Both the position numbers and the translations under genes were made by a program. Shown in pieces: positions 24,302 through 31,925 of a stretch of DNA of 32,547 bases (position 1 is its first letter; every line of letters starts with the position of its first letter). Origin of the DNA: Candidatus Heimdallarchaeota archaeon (lineage in GTDB: Archaea; Asgardarchaeota; Heimdallarchaeia; Heimdallarchaeales; Heimdallarchaeaceae); assembly GCA_016839875.1 (NCBI GenBank), contig JAEOTK010000418.1:1-32547 (forward strand), read 5' to 3'. Below the pieces are notes generated by a model, which was not told the DNA's origin, did no database searches, and saw only the letters and a program-made list of their open reading frames with translations.

Positions 24302-25657
24302 ATGTCCAAGAAGAAACAAGAATCAATAGATGTAATCATTGTTGGAGCAGGTATAGCTGGATGTGTATTAGCTTTTCATTTAGCAAATGCCAATCTGAAA
24401 GTAACAGTTTTCGAAAGAAATACAAGAGATAATATTGGACAGGATTGGAGTGATTCTGTGGAGAAAAAAGCTTTTTCTTTTGCAGGTATTCCACCTCCGA
24501 AAGGAGAAGAGAAAAAAGCTGATCGAGATCATTTAGCCATTATCTCACCAGACTTTGGTAAAATAGTTCATCTAGGATTCTATGATTACTGGATCACAGA
24601 CAGAATGTTATTCCAGAAACGACTTCTAAAAATGGCTGAAAAAGCTGGAGCGATTTTTAAGTTTAACACAGAGATTACAGAGCCTATAGGTAAAGGTCAA
24701 TGGGTTGTTGGAGTAAAGAAAAAGGATGGAAAAACCTTTAACGCAAGAATTATTGTTGACTGTTCTGGAAGAGAGAGAATTCTAGGAAACAATATTGAGA
24801 TTTTAGACATGAATCTTCCTTTAGAGAAATCTGAACAAGTTGATGCTCACAGGGAATTGCATCAGATAGAACCAAATGAGATAAACTGGGATAAATACAA
24901 AATCGAGAAAGATATTCTTTACTACAGATATGGGTATGAAGGGGGATACAGCTGGTTAAATTTCGAAAGCGAGAACACAATTGATATAGGTGCAGGAGTT
25001 GGGATGGGTGTTTCTGATAGAAAAGCGAAAGCAATAGTAAATGAATTTGTTAATACAAACAATCAGATTGAAACAGAGAAAATCAGAGGGGGAGGAGATA
25101 CCATTTCAGTTAGAAGACCTATAAGTTTAGCTTGGTATGGATTCATGCTCTGTGGAGAAGCAGCTTGTATAACCAGTCCTATGAATGGCTGTGGAGTTGG
25201 ATCTGCAATGATATCAGCAAAGATAGCAGCTGAGGTAATATCTCAAGCTTTACTAAGAAAAGAAACATCAGTAGATAGACTCTGGGAATATCAAGTCAGA
25301 TTCATGGAAGAAAGAGGGAGAGATTTAGCAGCTTTGGACGCAATGAGAAGAGGATTTCAGAAGTTTTCTCAAGAAGAAGCTTCATTTCTAATAAATAAGG
25401 GGATTATAACAAAAACTGATCTAGAGAATATCATCCATGTAAAATATAAGAAAATTGGTATTTTCAAAATAATATCTTCTCTGATAAAAGGGATTTCAAA
25501 CATTCAAATAATGCTCAGAATGAGAAAAGTAACTTCTGTTTCAAACAAAATATTCAAGCACTATAAGAAGTTACCAAAAGAATATGATTCGCGAAAATGT
25601 TATGATTGGATGTTGGGTCATATGTATTTGATCAAAGAAATTGATGAGAATTCTTAA
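24302..25657 (+). CDS. FAD-dependent oxidoreductase, geranylgeranyl reductase family
   Basis: This 451-residue flavoprotein is of the geranylgeranyl reductase type. In archaea such enzymes saturate the isoprenoid chains of membrane lipids, quinones or dolichols. The N-terminal FAD site is VIIVGAGIAGCVLA (11-24) with E38 at the end of the second strand. ITDRMLFQKRLLKMAEKAGA (about 98-117) is the conserved helix after the R-x-x-F/L block. CGEAACITSPMNGCGVGSAM (284-303) is the second FAD site that closes the fold. The 150-residue C-terminal helical region is typical of the family. The exact isoprenoid substrate cannot be told. The next gene starts 43 bases later in the same direction and may be co-transcribed. 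Confidence 0.83.
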   Translation: MSKKKQESIDVIIVGAGIAGCVLAFHLANANLKVTVFERNTRDNIGQDWSDSVEKKAFSFAGIPPPKGEEKKADRDHLAIISPDFGKIVHLGFYDYWITDRMLFQKRLLKMAEKAGAIFKFNTEITEPIGKGQWVVGVKKKDGKTFNARIIVDCSGRERILGNNIEILDMNLPLEKSEQVDAHRELHQIEPNEINWDKYKIEKDILYYRYGYEGGYSWLNFESENTIDIGAGVGMGVSDRKAKAIVNEFVNTNNQIETEKIRGGGDTISVRRPISLAWYGFMLCGEAACITSPMNGCGVGSAMISAKIAAEVISQALLRKETSVDRLWEYQVRFMEERGRDLAALDAMRRGFQKFSQEEASFLINKGIITKTDLENIIHVKYKKIGIFKIISSLIKGISNIQIMLRMRKVTSVSNKIFKHYKKLPKEYDSRKCYDWMLGHMYLIKEIDENS

Positions 25658-25700
25658 TTTTAGGCACTAAACTTAAAAAAACTAAGGTCTTCTTTTATCT

Positions 25701-26573
25701 ATGGCAGGTGAATCCGAAAACATTTTTCGGTTCATATTGGAAAATATACTCTGTTTAGAGGATAGTAGTAGAGTCACTATTGAGTTAATCAATATTATAG
25801 AGGGATTGGAGTGGCAAATACCAGACAATAGTGATGAAGTTATTTTTCTCTCGAAAAACTTCAGTTCTGAAGGGAGCAGTATAACATCTCCAGATTTCAG
25901 AAAAGTCTACACAGGAGCCGTAAGGAGAAAAATTCCAATAATGCACCTAATCAACAAAGCTGATGATATATCTGGTGCATTTTCACTAAAAACAATCTCA
26001 AGAATATGGAAAATCTCAATAAAAGAACATCTAGAAGATATTCGACTTATTCCATTTGAGGAAGAAGAATATAGAGCGAAATTCCTTGAAATAGAATTTG
26101 AAACTGGTATTTTTAGAGTAAGAAGTGTTCACCAGTTATTCCCAACAGAAAATTATTATGAAAGCAATGTGCAGATTGCTAAACAATATGCTAAAGCATA
26201 TGAGAGATTCAAAGAATTAGTTCCTTTTATAACTGATAGAATTATTGACCTTCTTTCAACAGATAACATTGCACCAACTTATGAAGCTTGGGAGCAAGAT
26301 CCAGTCAAATATGATTTACCAAATGTAGATACAGCAAATATTACTTTGGCAAGAAAACTAGCTGAAGAGTTGCCATGGGGAGATCTTGATATTCTTGTAA
26401 GAGACATTAGAGCAATCATGGCTGAAGTTAATTGGGATCAAAATACTGATATTCTAACAAAGGAAAGATACAAGGAATTCATGAAATTTGCAAAAAAGAT
26501 ACGAAGAGTAAGAAGAAAGGATCCTCCAGAAGATTATTCTCTTTTTGTTGAATATCTAGATCAATGGTACTAA
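25701..26573 (+). CDS. Uncharacterised 290-residue cytosolic protein
   Basis: I do not recognise this protein. It has no signal peptide or membrane segment. The first ~75 residues are acidic and helical. A middle part (about 75-150) alternates short strands and helices, with FEEEEYRAKFLEIEFETGIF. The C-terminal half contains aromatic-rich segments (YEAWEQDPVKYDLPN, ELPWGDLDILVRDIRAIM) and a basic patch (KFAKKIRRVRRKD) before a short acidic end. No catalytic motif or metal-binding cluster is visible. It lies 43 bases after the geranylgeranyl-reductase-like gene. Codon use and AT content resemble its neighbours, so it is a genuine gene, but its function is open. Confidence 0.7.
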   Translation: MAGESENIFRFILENILCLEDSSRVTIELINIIEGLEWQIPDNSDEVIFLSKNFSSEGSSITSPDFRKVYTGAVRRKIPIMHLINKADDISGAFSLKTISRIWKISIKEHLEDIRLIPFEEEEYRAKFLEIEFETGIFRVRSVHQLFPTENYYESNVQIAKQYAKAYERFKELVPFITDRIIDLLSTDNIAPTYEAWEQDPVKYDLPNVDTANITLARKLAEELPWGDLDILVRDIRAIMAEVNWDQNTDILTKERYKEFMKFAKKIRRVRRKDPPEDYSLFVEYLDQWY

Positions 26574-26645
26574 TATCGATTATTATAGAATATTTGGACA
26601 CTTAATGAATTAGTAATTATTGACAGTTTGTAATGCTGAGGAAAA

Positions 26646-26656
26646 GATTTATATTT
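26646..26656 (+). promoter_or_regulatory. TATA-like box for the small secreted protein
   Basis: GATTTATATTT lies about 80 bases before the ATG at 26731. A leader of roughly 55 bases would carry the AAGGAG ribosome-binding site at 26717-26722, eight bases before the start. Confidence 0.4.
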
Positions 26657-26730
26657 TTGTCGGGAAAATGTCACTAGTTTAAGTTTTTTCTTACGAGAAG
26701 AAATTTTGACGAAAACAAGGAGTATATTGA

Positions 26731-27264
26731 ATGAAAGCAAAAAAAATAGCATTTCTAACAGTGTTATGTTTAATGGGATTGATTTTTGGGGGAACTATGA
26801 CAACTGAAGCTAAGCACGTAAAATTTACTTTTGATGGATATGAATTCCAACTTCCCGATTTAGAAATTCCTCCCGATAAGGTTTGGATGGATGAGAATTT
26901 TGTTTTACACATACATGGTGGGGTCTATTTCTTTGAGATTAGTCACTTTTACTTTGAAGATGGCATCTTAGAAGCACCAACAAAAGTACTTAATATTGAT
27001 ACAACAACTGGACTTGGAAACGGAAATGGTGGGAATATCATCACTGCAACAAGCGCCATCCCTGGATTTGAAGGCTTAGAAATTTATATGGAAGGAAATT
27101 CTGTTCTAAAATTTGAATATGGTTTCATACATGGATGGGCTACATCTAAAGGTACTATCGGTGACTACAAAATAATGATGAAAGGTGAATTTGGTCCAGA
27201 ATTCGACCAATACGGAAATTTCGTAGCAACCTATCTAAAAGGAACATTGAAAATCTTTATCTAA
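26731..27264 (+). CDS. Small secreted protein of unknown function
   Basis: The 177-residue protein starts with a clear signal peptide (MKAKK, then AFLTVLCLMGLIFGG, with likely cleavage near TTEA at 24-27). The mature part is about 150 residues, predicted beta-rich, with alternating aromatic and aspartate/glycine stretches (KFTFDGYEFQLPDLEIP, NFVLHIHGGVYFFEISHFYF). A Gly/Asn-rich loop (GLGNGNGG) lies near residue 95. There is no C-terminal hydrophobic anchor, unlike the other exported proteins here, so it is probably released or loosely attached. AAGGAG eight bases before the ATG supports this start. It resembles a single-domain beta-sandwich, but I recognise no family. Confidence 0.72.
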   Translation: MKAKKIAFLTVLCLMGLIFGGTMTTEAKHVKFTFDGYEFQLPDLEIPPDKVWMDENFVLHIHGGVYFFEISHFYFEDGILEAPTKVLNIDTTTGLGNGNGGNIITATSAIPGFEGLEIYMEGNSVLKFEYGFIHGWATSKGTIGDYKIMMKGEFGPEFDQYGNFVATYLKGTLKIFI

Positions 27265-27357
27265 TTTAGGATACTATCTCCTCTCTTTTTTTGTTTATTT
27301 TTATATTGAGTTATTTAGAGAAAGAAAAGAAAAAAGGATCTACAAAGAATATAATGT

Positions 27358-27915
27358 TTAAGAGATCTTAATACCTAATTTTCCTAATTCTTCAAGTATC
27401 AGAGTGTTATTGGGTACAGTTAATTTGTCCCCTCCAGTTCCATGAACAACTCCTAAATTTTCTCCTCTGAAATAACTTATCATATGATTGATTGAATCAA
27501 TTGCTGCAAACACTCCTGAACCTTCTGCACTGCTGTCTCCATAAACAAAGATAGATGCGAATTTTCTACCATTCAGCACATGTCCTCCTTCTACATGAAG
27601 AGCAACCAATCTATCAACAAATAGTTTCAATTGTGCCGAATAAGTGAACCAATAGATTGGAGATGCAAATACTAACACATCGGAATCTATGACTTTTGGG
27701 TAGAGAGTGTTCATTACATCATCTTGAACACATTTAAGAGGATAGTCTTTGTAGCACCAAAAACAACCTTGACAAGGATTAATATCATAATCATTCAGAA
27801 ATAGAATCTCAACTTCATTACCTGCTTCTTCTACTCTGTTCTTTAGCTCTTCAACAAGAAATGAAGTATTTCCCTTTTTTCGAGGACTTCCATTTAGAAT
27901 AAGTACTTTCCTCAT
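27358..27915 (-). CDS. Flavodoxin-fold NADPH-dependent FMN reductase / iron-sulfur flavoprotein
   Basis: The 185-residue protein has the flavodoxin-like FMN-binding start VLILNGSPRKKGNT (4-17). SPIYWFTYSAQLKLFVDR is the second FMN loop and helix. Four cysteines in the arrangement CxxCxxCx7C (48, 51, 54 and 62) match the compact cluster site of iron-sulfur flavoproteins (Isf type), so it may hold a 4Fe-4S cluster as well as FMN. It would shuttle electrons to oxygen species or other acceptors. The ATG at 27915 is chosen over a TTG at 27954: CTTATAAG lies 25 bases upstream, right for a leaderless transcript, and the earlier start adds 13 residues not expected in the fold. Confidence 0.85.
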   Translation of the reverse strand: MRKVLILNGSPRKKGNTSFLVEELKNRVEEAGNEVEILFLNDYDINPCQGCFWCYKDYPLKCVQDDVMNTLYPKVIDSDVLVFASPIYWFTYSAQLKLFVDRLVALHVEGGHVLNGRKFASIFVYGDSSAEGSGVFAAIDSINHMISYFRGENLGVVHGTGGDKLTVPNNTLILEELGKLGIKIS

Positions 27916-27936
27916 AATTTCTGATAAGGTTGAGTT

Positions 27937-27944
27937 CTTATAAG
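27937..27944 (-). promoter_or_regulatory. TATA-like box supporting the ATG start of the flavoprotein
   Basis: CTTATAAG, which reads the same on both strands, is centred 25 bases before the ATG at 27915. That is the spacing of a leaderless archaeal gene. It lies inside the longer reading frame from TTG, arguing against that earlier start. Confidence 0.45.
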
Positions 27945-27986
27945 ATTTATTCAATAAAGTAGAAAAACATCTATTTTCGGGTGAAA

Positions 27987-29489
27987 TTATCTCAGTTTCT
28001 TACGTTTTAAAATTACAATGACTAGGGTGAAGCTTGCTAAGCTAAAGAAGAGATTGAAGCTAGTTTCATCTGTAGTAGAAATTACATGTCCTTCAAGAAA
28101 GCTGATATCAAGCAAGTTATATGGGCTTTCCATCCATATTGTTGGCGCATTTGGAGTACCTTCTTTAATTAAGCTAGTAATAATGTATGCTGTTTCTATA
28201 TTCTCCCCATTACAGTGTATATAGGATAAATTACCAGTCCCCGTAACAATTAATTTACTAATATTCCATCCATTCTGATCATGGATAACAACTGAAAGTC
28301 CTAAAGAACGTGGAACTTCTGGTGTTTCTATTTTAAGAGTAAAATTATCAGATGGAGTTTCAAGTTCATGTATCTCAGTACAGTAATATCTATGTTTAAC
28401 ATCATTCTGAGAATATGGTAGAGAAGAAACTGTAGTTCTTCTAGAAATTTGAATATCTGTATTTACGAAACCAAAGAGATCATCATAAATTCCAAGTTCA
28501 TCAATAGTACAAGCTGTGATAAAATCCAGAAAGAGTTCATTGAAAGAGACATTATAGCCATGTAGTAAGAGTGCTTCTTCGATGCCTTTTGGTCCATCAG
28601 AAGGATCATTATGACAAAGATCGGTTATTACTTGTATTCCATACTTTTCTGCTAGATAAAACATAAACATGTATCCTGCTCCATAGCTAGCATATGAATA
28701 ATAATCACGATCAAAGAAGAATAGAGATACATCAGAGTGATCTGAAAAATAAACAGAAGACATTGATCTGTTCAAAGTCATTCCTCCTTGCATAAATGAA
28801 TAATTGGACATATATCCTGCATAGTACATAGAAAATTCTGCTAAGCCTTCTATAATGAAATCAGCTTCATTAAGATCATAATTAAACAAGAATAAATGGT
28901 TAGTTTCATGACATATAGTAGCAATAGTATTTACCAGTTGCATTTCTGATGAAACATAAACCATTTCTCTACTATTCGTAGGATAATATCCTGGTAGCTC
29001 GTTGATTTCTAAGTAGTAATTTCCAACACCTTCAACTAGAAATACAGTTATTCTAAGATCATTATCGATATCTCCAAGAGTCCCATTAGGATGCCCAACT
29101 AGTTCGCAATTTTTGGGATAAATAGTTGTATCAAATTCATATCGATAGATCTCACATCTGTCAATCGCTGCACTCTGCCCAATTGAAGCAATAGTTCTAT
29201 TATCCATATAGATATAGCAATAATTTCCAACAGCTAACAGAGTAGCTCGAACTTGAAACCAATCTCCTGTCTGAAGATTAGCTGTCCAGAAATCTTTTTG
29301 ATCTCCAAAAACATCTGATAATAATTCAGAATCGTGTATGGGTTTAGTGTTTGTACAAATTGCAGATTCATTATCTATAATATTCTCTTCAAGAATTGTC
29401 TTATCTGTTGAATTGATGCTAGAAGATAAGCAGTTTGTTGAACTTAATAGCAATACGAAAATAGCAAAGAAGAGAAGATTATTTTTCAT
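27987..29489 (-). CDS. Secreted zincin-like metalloprotease with C-terminal membrane anchor
   Basis: The 500-residue protein has a signal peptide (MKNNLLFFAIFVLLLSSTNC; a Cys at position 20 could be a lipid attachment site). HETNH in ATICHETNHLFLF, near residue 193, is an HExxH zinc site. EGLAEFSMY, about 25 residues later, gives a third ligand as in gluzincins (pattern EGLAEx). LGDIDNDLRITVFL resembles the segment before the zinc site in hyicolysin/immune-inhibitor-like peptidases. The C-terminus is beta-rich, with a final hydrophobic helix (NLFFSLASFTLVIVIL) and KRKKLR, the same anchor layout as the two other surface proteins here. It shares a 58-base divergent promoter region with the DUF3795 gene. 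Confidence 0.8.
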   Translation of the reverse strand: MKNNLLFFAIFVLLLSSTNCLSSSINSTDKTILEENIIDNESAICTNTKPIHDSELLSDVFGDQKDFWTANLQTGDWFQVRATLLAVGNYCYIYMDNRTIASIGQSAAIDRCEIYRYEFDTTIYPKNCELVGHPNGTLGDIDNDLRITVFLVEGVGNYYLEINELPGYYPTNSREMVYVSSEMQLVNTIATICHETNHLFLFNYDLNEADFIIEGLAEFSMYYAGYMSNYSFMQGGMTLNRSMSSVYFSDHSDVSLFFFDRDYYSYASYGAGYMFMFYLAEKYGIQVITDLCHNDPSDGPKGIEEALLLHGYNVSFNELFLDFITACTIDELGIYDDLFGFVNTDIQISRRTTVSSLPYSQNDVKHRYYCTEIHELETPSDNFTLKIETPEVPRSLGLSVVIHDQNGWNISKLIVTGTGNLSYIHCNGENIETAYIITSLIKEGTPNAPTIWMESPYNLLDISFLEGHVISTTDETSFNLFFSLASFTLVIVILKRKKLR

Positions 29490-29491
29490 TA

Positions 29492-29535
29492 AATCAGATA
29501 CATTTAGATTGAAACACTAATAAACTAATCTGATT
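29492..29535. promoter_or_regulatory. Inverted repeat in the divergent protease/DUF3795 promoter
   Basis: AATCAGAT (29492-29499) and ATCTGATT (29528-29535) form a perfect eight-base inverted repeat centred at about 29513. Its 28-base spacer contains the AT-rich CTAATAAAC that could serve as TATA for both strands. It occupies most of the 58-base gap between the two divergent starts. A dimeric regulator operator is one reading, but eight-base repeats can arise by chance in AT-rich DNA. Confidence 0.35.
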
Positions 29536-29547
29536 AAATGATAGATA

Positions 29548-30000
29548 ATGTCTCTAAATCAAAAGCTTGGAAGATGTGGAGTATACTGTGGTCAATGCAG
29601 ATCATTTACAGCAGAGATGACTGAACTTGCTTCGAAAATAAAAGACTGGACTGTTAGAGATTATTCTTGGTTAAAAGAATCAAACGATAGTTTTGATTAT
29701 GATAATTTTCTAAAAGGATTGGATTGGTTTATTGATTCTACTTGTCCTGGTTGCAGAAATGTTAAGGAAAGTTGGTGTGATGTGAAAAAATGTGAGAAGA
29801 TTCAACAGGAAATTGTTGATAATTGTCTACTCTGTGAAGATTTTGCTAATTGTAAGTTCACAGATTATCAAAGAAACAGATATTCATATCTATTTGAAAA
29901 TATAGATTTTATTAGTAAAGAGGGATTTGAGAAATATCTCGAAAGAGAAGAACAGAAAGCTAAGGAAGGAGTTCGAATTCAAGATATCAGAGATTACTAA
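29548..30000 (+). CDS. DUF3795-family cysteine-rich protein
   Basis: The 150-residue protein begins with RCGVYCGQC (9-17), the hallmark of DUF3795. Ten cysteines follow a paired pattern: C10, C14, C17, CPGC (66-69), C77, C82, CLLC (93-96) and C102. They probably hold zinc or an iron-sulfur cluster; the function of the family is not known to me. The ATG at 29548 follows the shared divergent promoter region and no Shine-Dalgarno is present. Its stop overlaps that of the opposing amidohydrolase gene by three bases (CTA/TAA), so the two are convergent and tightly packed. Confidence 0.82.
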   Translation: MSLNQKLGRCGVYCGQCRSFTAEMTELASKIKDWTVRDYSWLKESNDSFDYDNFLKGLDWFIDSTCPGCRNVKESWCDVKKCEKIQQEIVDNCLLCEDFANCKFTDYQRNRYSYLFENIDFISKEGFEKYLEREEQKAKEGVRIQDIRDY

Positions 30001-31541
30001 AATTCAGGCTTCTTCTGTTTTCTATTTCTGAATATAGAAATAACCAGTACAGCAGTCATTGCGATCCAAAATGAAGAACTAGTTCGTGAGGTTGGAATCT
30101 CACAAGTTTTTGGAAATGAGTGACTAGTCTTCTGGAATTCTATTTTACCATCAACCATTGTAAGCATTACTTCAATATCCTTGAGATCATCTTCCTCAAT
30201 AGATAAAGGATCATCAGATAAAACAATAAGATCAGCATATTTTCCAATTTCTAAAGAACCAATGTAATCTTCTTGTTTAACTGCATAAGCTCCCTCTATT
30301 GTCATCATTCGAAGAGCTTGCTCTACAGTAATTTCATGCTCTGCTAACCAAGGATCAGGTTCATGAATTGTTCCATTTTCGTCAATTGCTTTTCTTGTTA
30401 CTAATCCCCACAGATGTAAGAATGGTCTGATATTTGTTGATCTGCTCAAATCATCTTCATCAAAACCATGGAGAAAACCAAAATCAGTTTCGAGATAAGA
30501 ATGGAGTCCTTCTCCAGGTAAAGAGTATCTGTTAACTGTTCTTTCCAACCACGTAGGTGGATATAATGCTTCATAATCCTTCTGCCAATAGGTCGGAAAG
30601 TATCCTCTAACAGAATGAATTGTATTCAGTGATAATGCTTGTGTGATAAGATCTTCTCTTATGAAACTATTGTGTTCAAGCTGATGTCTAGCAGCATCAT
30701 TTTCTGTACCATTTAAAGCATAATCAATTGAATTAAGTACAGTTTCAGTAGCCCTATCTCCCATAGCATGAAAGGCAACACTAAAGCCATCATCATGAAG
30801 TGAATCTACAATTGAGTTTAACTCAGTCTGATTGAAATATAAATCTCCATAAGGATTAGTAATCCCCCATACATCAATCATATCTTGAGTATAAGGTTCA
30901 CTCATTGCAGGAAAACCTCGGTTTCCAGATGCACCATCAGCATAAATTTTGACACCGGGTATACGAAGCTTTCTGTTTGAATCTAGAACTGGTTGATCAA
31001 CCTCTCCTTCCCAACCTCCAACGATTACAGGTTCGTCATTTTCTAACCAAGCGAAATTATAGATAATGAAAGCATTGATTCTGAGACGAAGGGTACCGTT
31101 CTGTTCAGCTGAACGAAACCACTCTAATTCACCATGATCTACACTTTTTTCATTCAGCGTTGTGTATCCATACGCTAAAGCCATATTTTGAGCATCATAG
31201 ATATTATACCAATCACCTATCCAGAATAAAGAAGCCATGTAATGTGAATGACCATCAATTATACCTGGCATAATTGTTAGCTTCTCCAAATCATAACAAG
31301 TATCATTTTCGACCTCGAAATCCTCCAGAATTTCATCAGAGCTTCCAAGTCCTACAATAATTCCATTGTTGATTGCTATAGCTTCAACTACAGGATTATT
31401 TTCATCTATAGTAATTATATTACTGTTGGTGAAGATATAGTCAACTACCACAGGATTGGATTCACTTTGTGATATTACAGGAAGGATTATTGGAAGAAAG
31501 AACAGAGTAAGAGTAACAAGTACAGAAAGAAATTTCTTCAT
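29997..31541 (-). CDS. Secreted, anchored YtcJ-like metal-dependent amidohydrolase
   Basis: The 514-residue amidohydrolase belongs to the YtcJ/amidohydrolase_3 group, which hydrolyses N-acyl, amide or related C-N bonds. With ATG at 31541 the start is MKKFLSVLVTLTLFFLPIIL, a signal peptide; an ATG 12 bases earlier adds MIII. Metal ligands expected for the barrel are H98 and H100 (GIIDGHSHY), K198 in GVKIYADGASG, H258 (FHAMGDRA), H286 or H290 (HQLEHNSF) and probably D361. GSLEIGKYADLIVL is the usual family C-terminal motif. A hydrophobic helix (FWIAMTAVLVISIF) and RNRKQKK end the protein, as in other surface proteins here. The region after H100 is shorter than usual. Export of this enzyme family is uncommon. 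The substrate is unknown. Confidence 0.87.
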   Translation of the reverse strand: MKKFLSVLVTLTLFFLPIILPVISQSESNPVVVDYIFTNSNIITIDENNPVVEAIAINNGIIVGLGSSDEILEDFEVENDTCYDLEKLTIMPGIIDGHSHYMASLFWIGDWYNIYDAQNMALAYGYTTLNEKSVDHGELEWFRSAEQNGTLRLRINAFIIYNFAWLENDEPVIVGGWEGEVDQPVLDSNRKLRIPGVKIYADGASGNRGFPAMSEPYTQDMIDVWGITNPYGDLYFNQTELNSIVDSLHDDGFSVAFHAMGDRATETVLNSIDYALNGTENDAARHQLEHNSFIREDLITQALSLNTIHSVRGYFPTYWQKDYEALYPPTWLERTVNRYSLPGEGLHSYLETDFGFLHGFDEDDLSRSTNIRPFLHLWGLVTRKAIDENGTIHEPDPWLAEHEITVEQALRMMTIEGAYAVKQEDYIGSLEIGKYADLIVLSDDPLSIEEDDLKDIEVMLTMVDGKIEFQKTSHSFPKTCEIPTSRTSSSFWIAMTAVLVISIFRNRKQKKPEF

Positions 31542-31592
31542 AATAATTATCATGAAATTAAAAATATAAATTTTTAGTAAAATTATCTAAAC

Positions 31593-31874
31593 TTAGGAGA
31601 AATATTGTTCTTGCCATAGTATACTCTGATGTACAAAATACTGATTATAGAGAGAAGCATACTTACCTTTCTGAGCTAAAAGCTCCTCATGTGTTCCTTT
31701 TTCAACAATTTCTCCATGTTCCATCACAATGATGCGATCGGAATTTACAATTGTACTAAGTCTGTGGGCAATAATGATTGCAGTTCGATCTTCAAGTATT
31801 TTCTCCAAAGCTTCTTGAATCATAGCTTCAGTATAAGCATCTACACTTGAAGTTTCTTCATCTAAAAAGAGTAA
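31593..31874 (-). pseudogene. 3' remnant of an ABC exporter ATPase gene
   Basis: Reading the minus strand, the frame starts abruptly at the Walker B strand ([17 protein letters not shown]). It continues through [14 protein letters not shown] (H-loop) and [10 protein letters not shown] to a normal C-terminus. These are about 94 residues of the ATP-binding domain of an MsbA/multidrug-type exporter. The Walker A, Q-loop, signature and whole membrane domain are absent. An in-frame stop (31893-31895) lies about six codons upstream of the first homologous residue, so this cannot be the end of a longer protein. An internal ATG at 31823 would give a 76-residue peptide without function. Most likely a deletion or recombination joined this tail to the neighbouring beta-helix gene. 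Confidence 0.8.
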
Positions 31875-31925
31875 ATTAAAGGTAATTATAAATTATTCGA
31901 GATTCAGAAAGATAAACCATTTCCT

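Noticed and set aside
31593..31823. A functional 76-residue protein
   Set aside because: It is the last part of an ABC ATPase domain without nucleotide-binding P-loop or signature, and homology extends upstream of its ATG, so it is a remnant.
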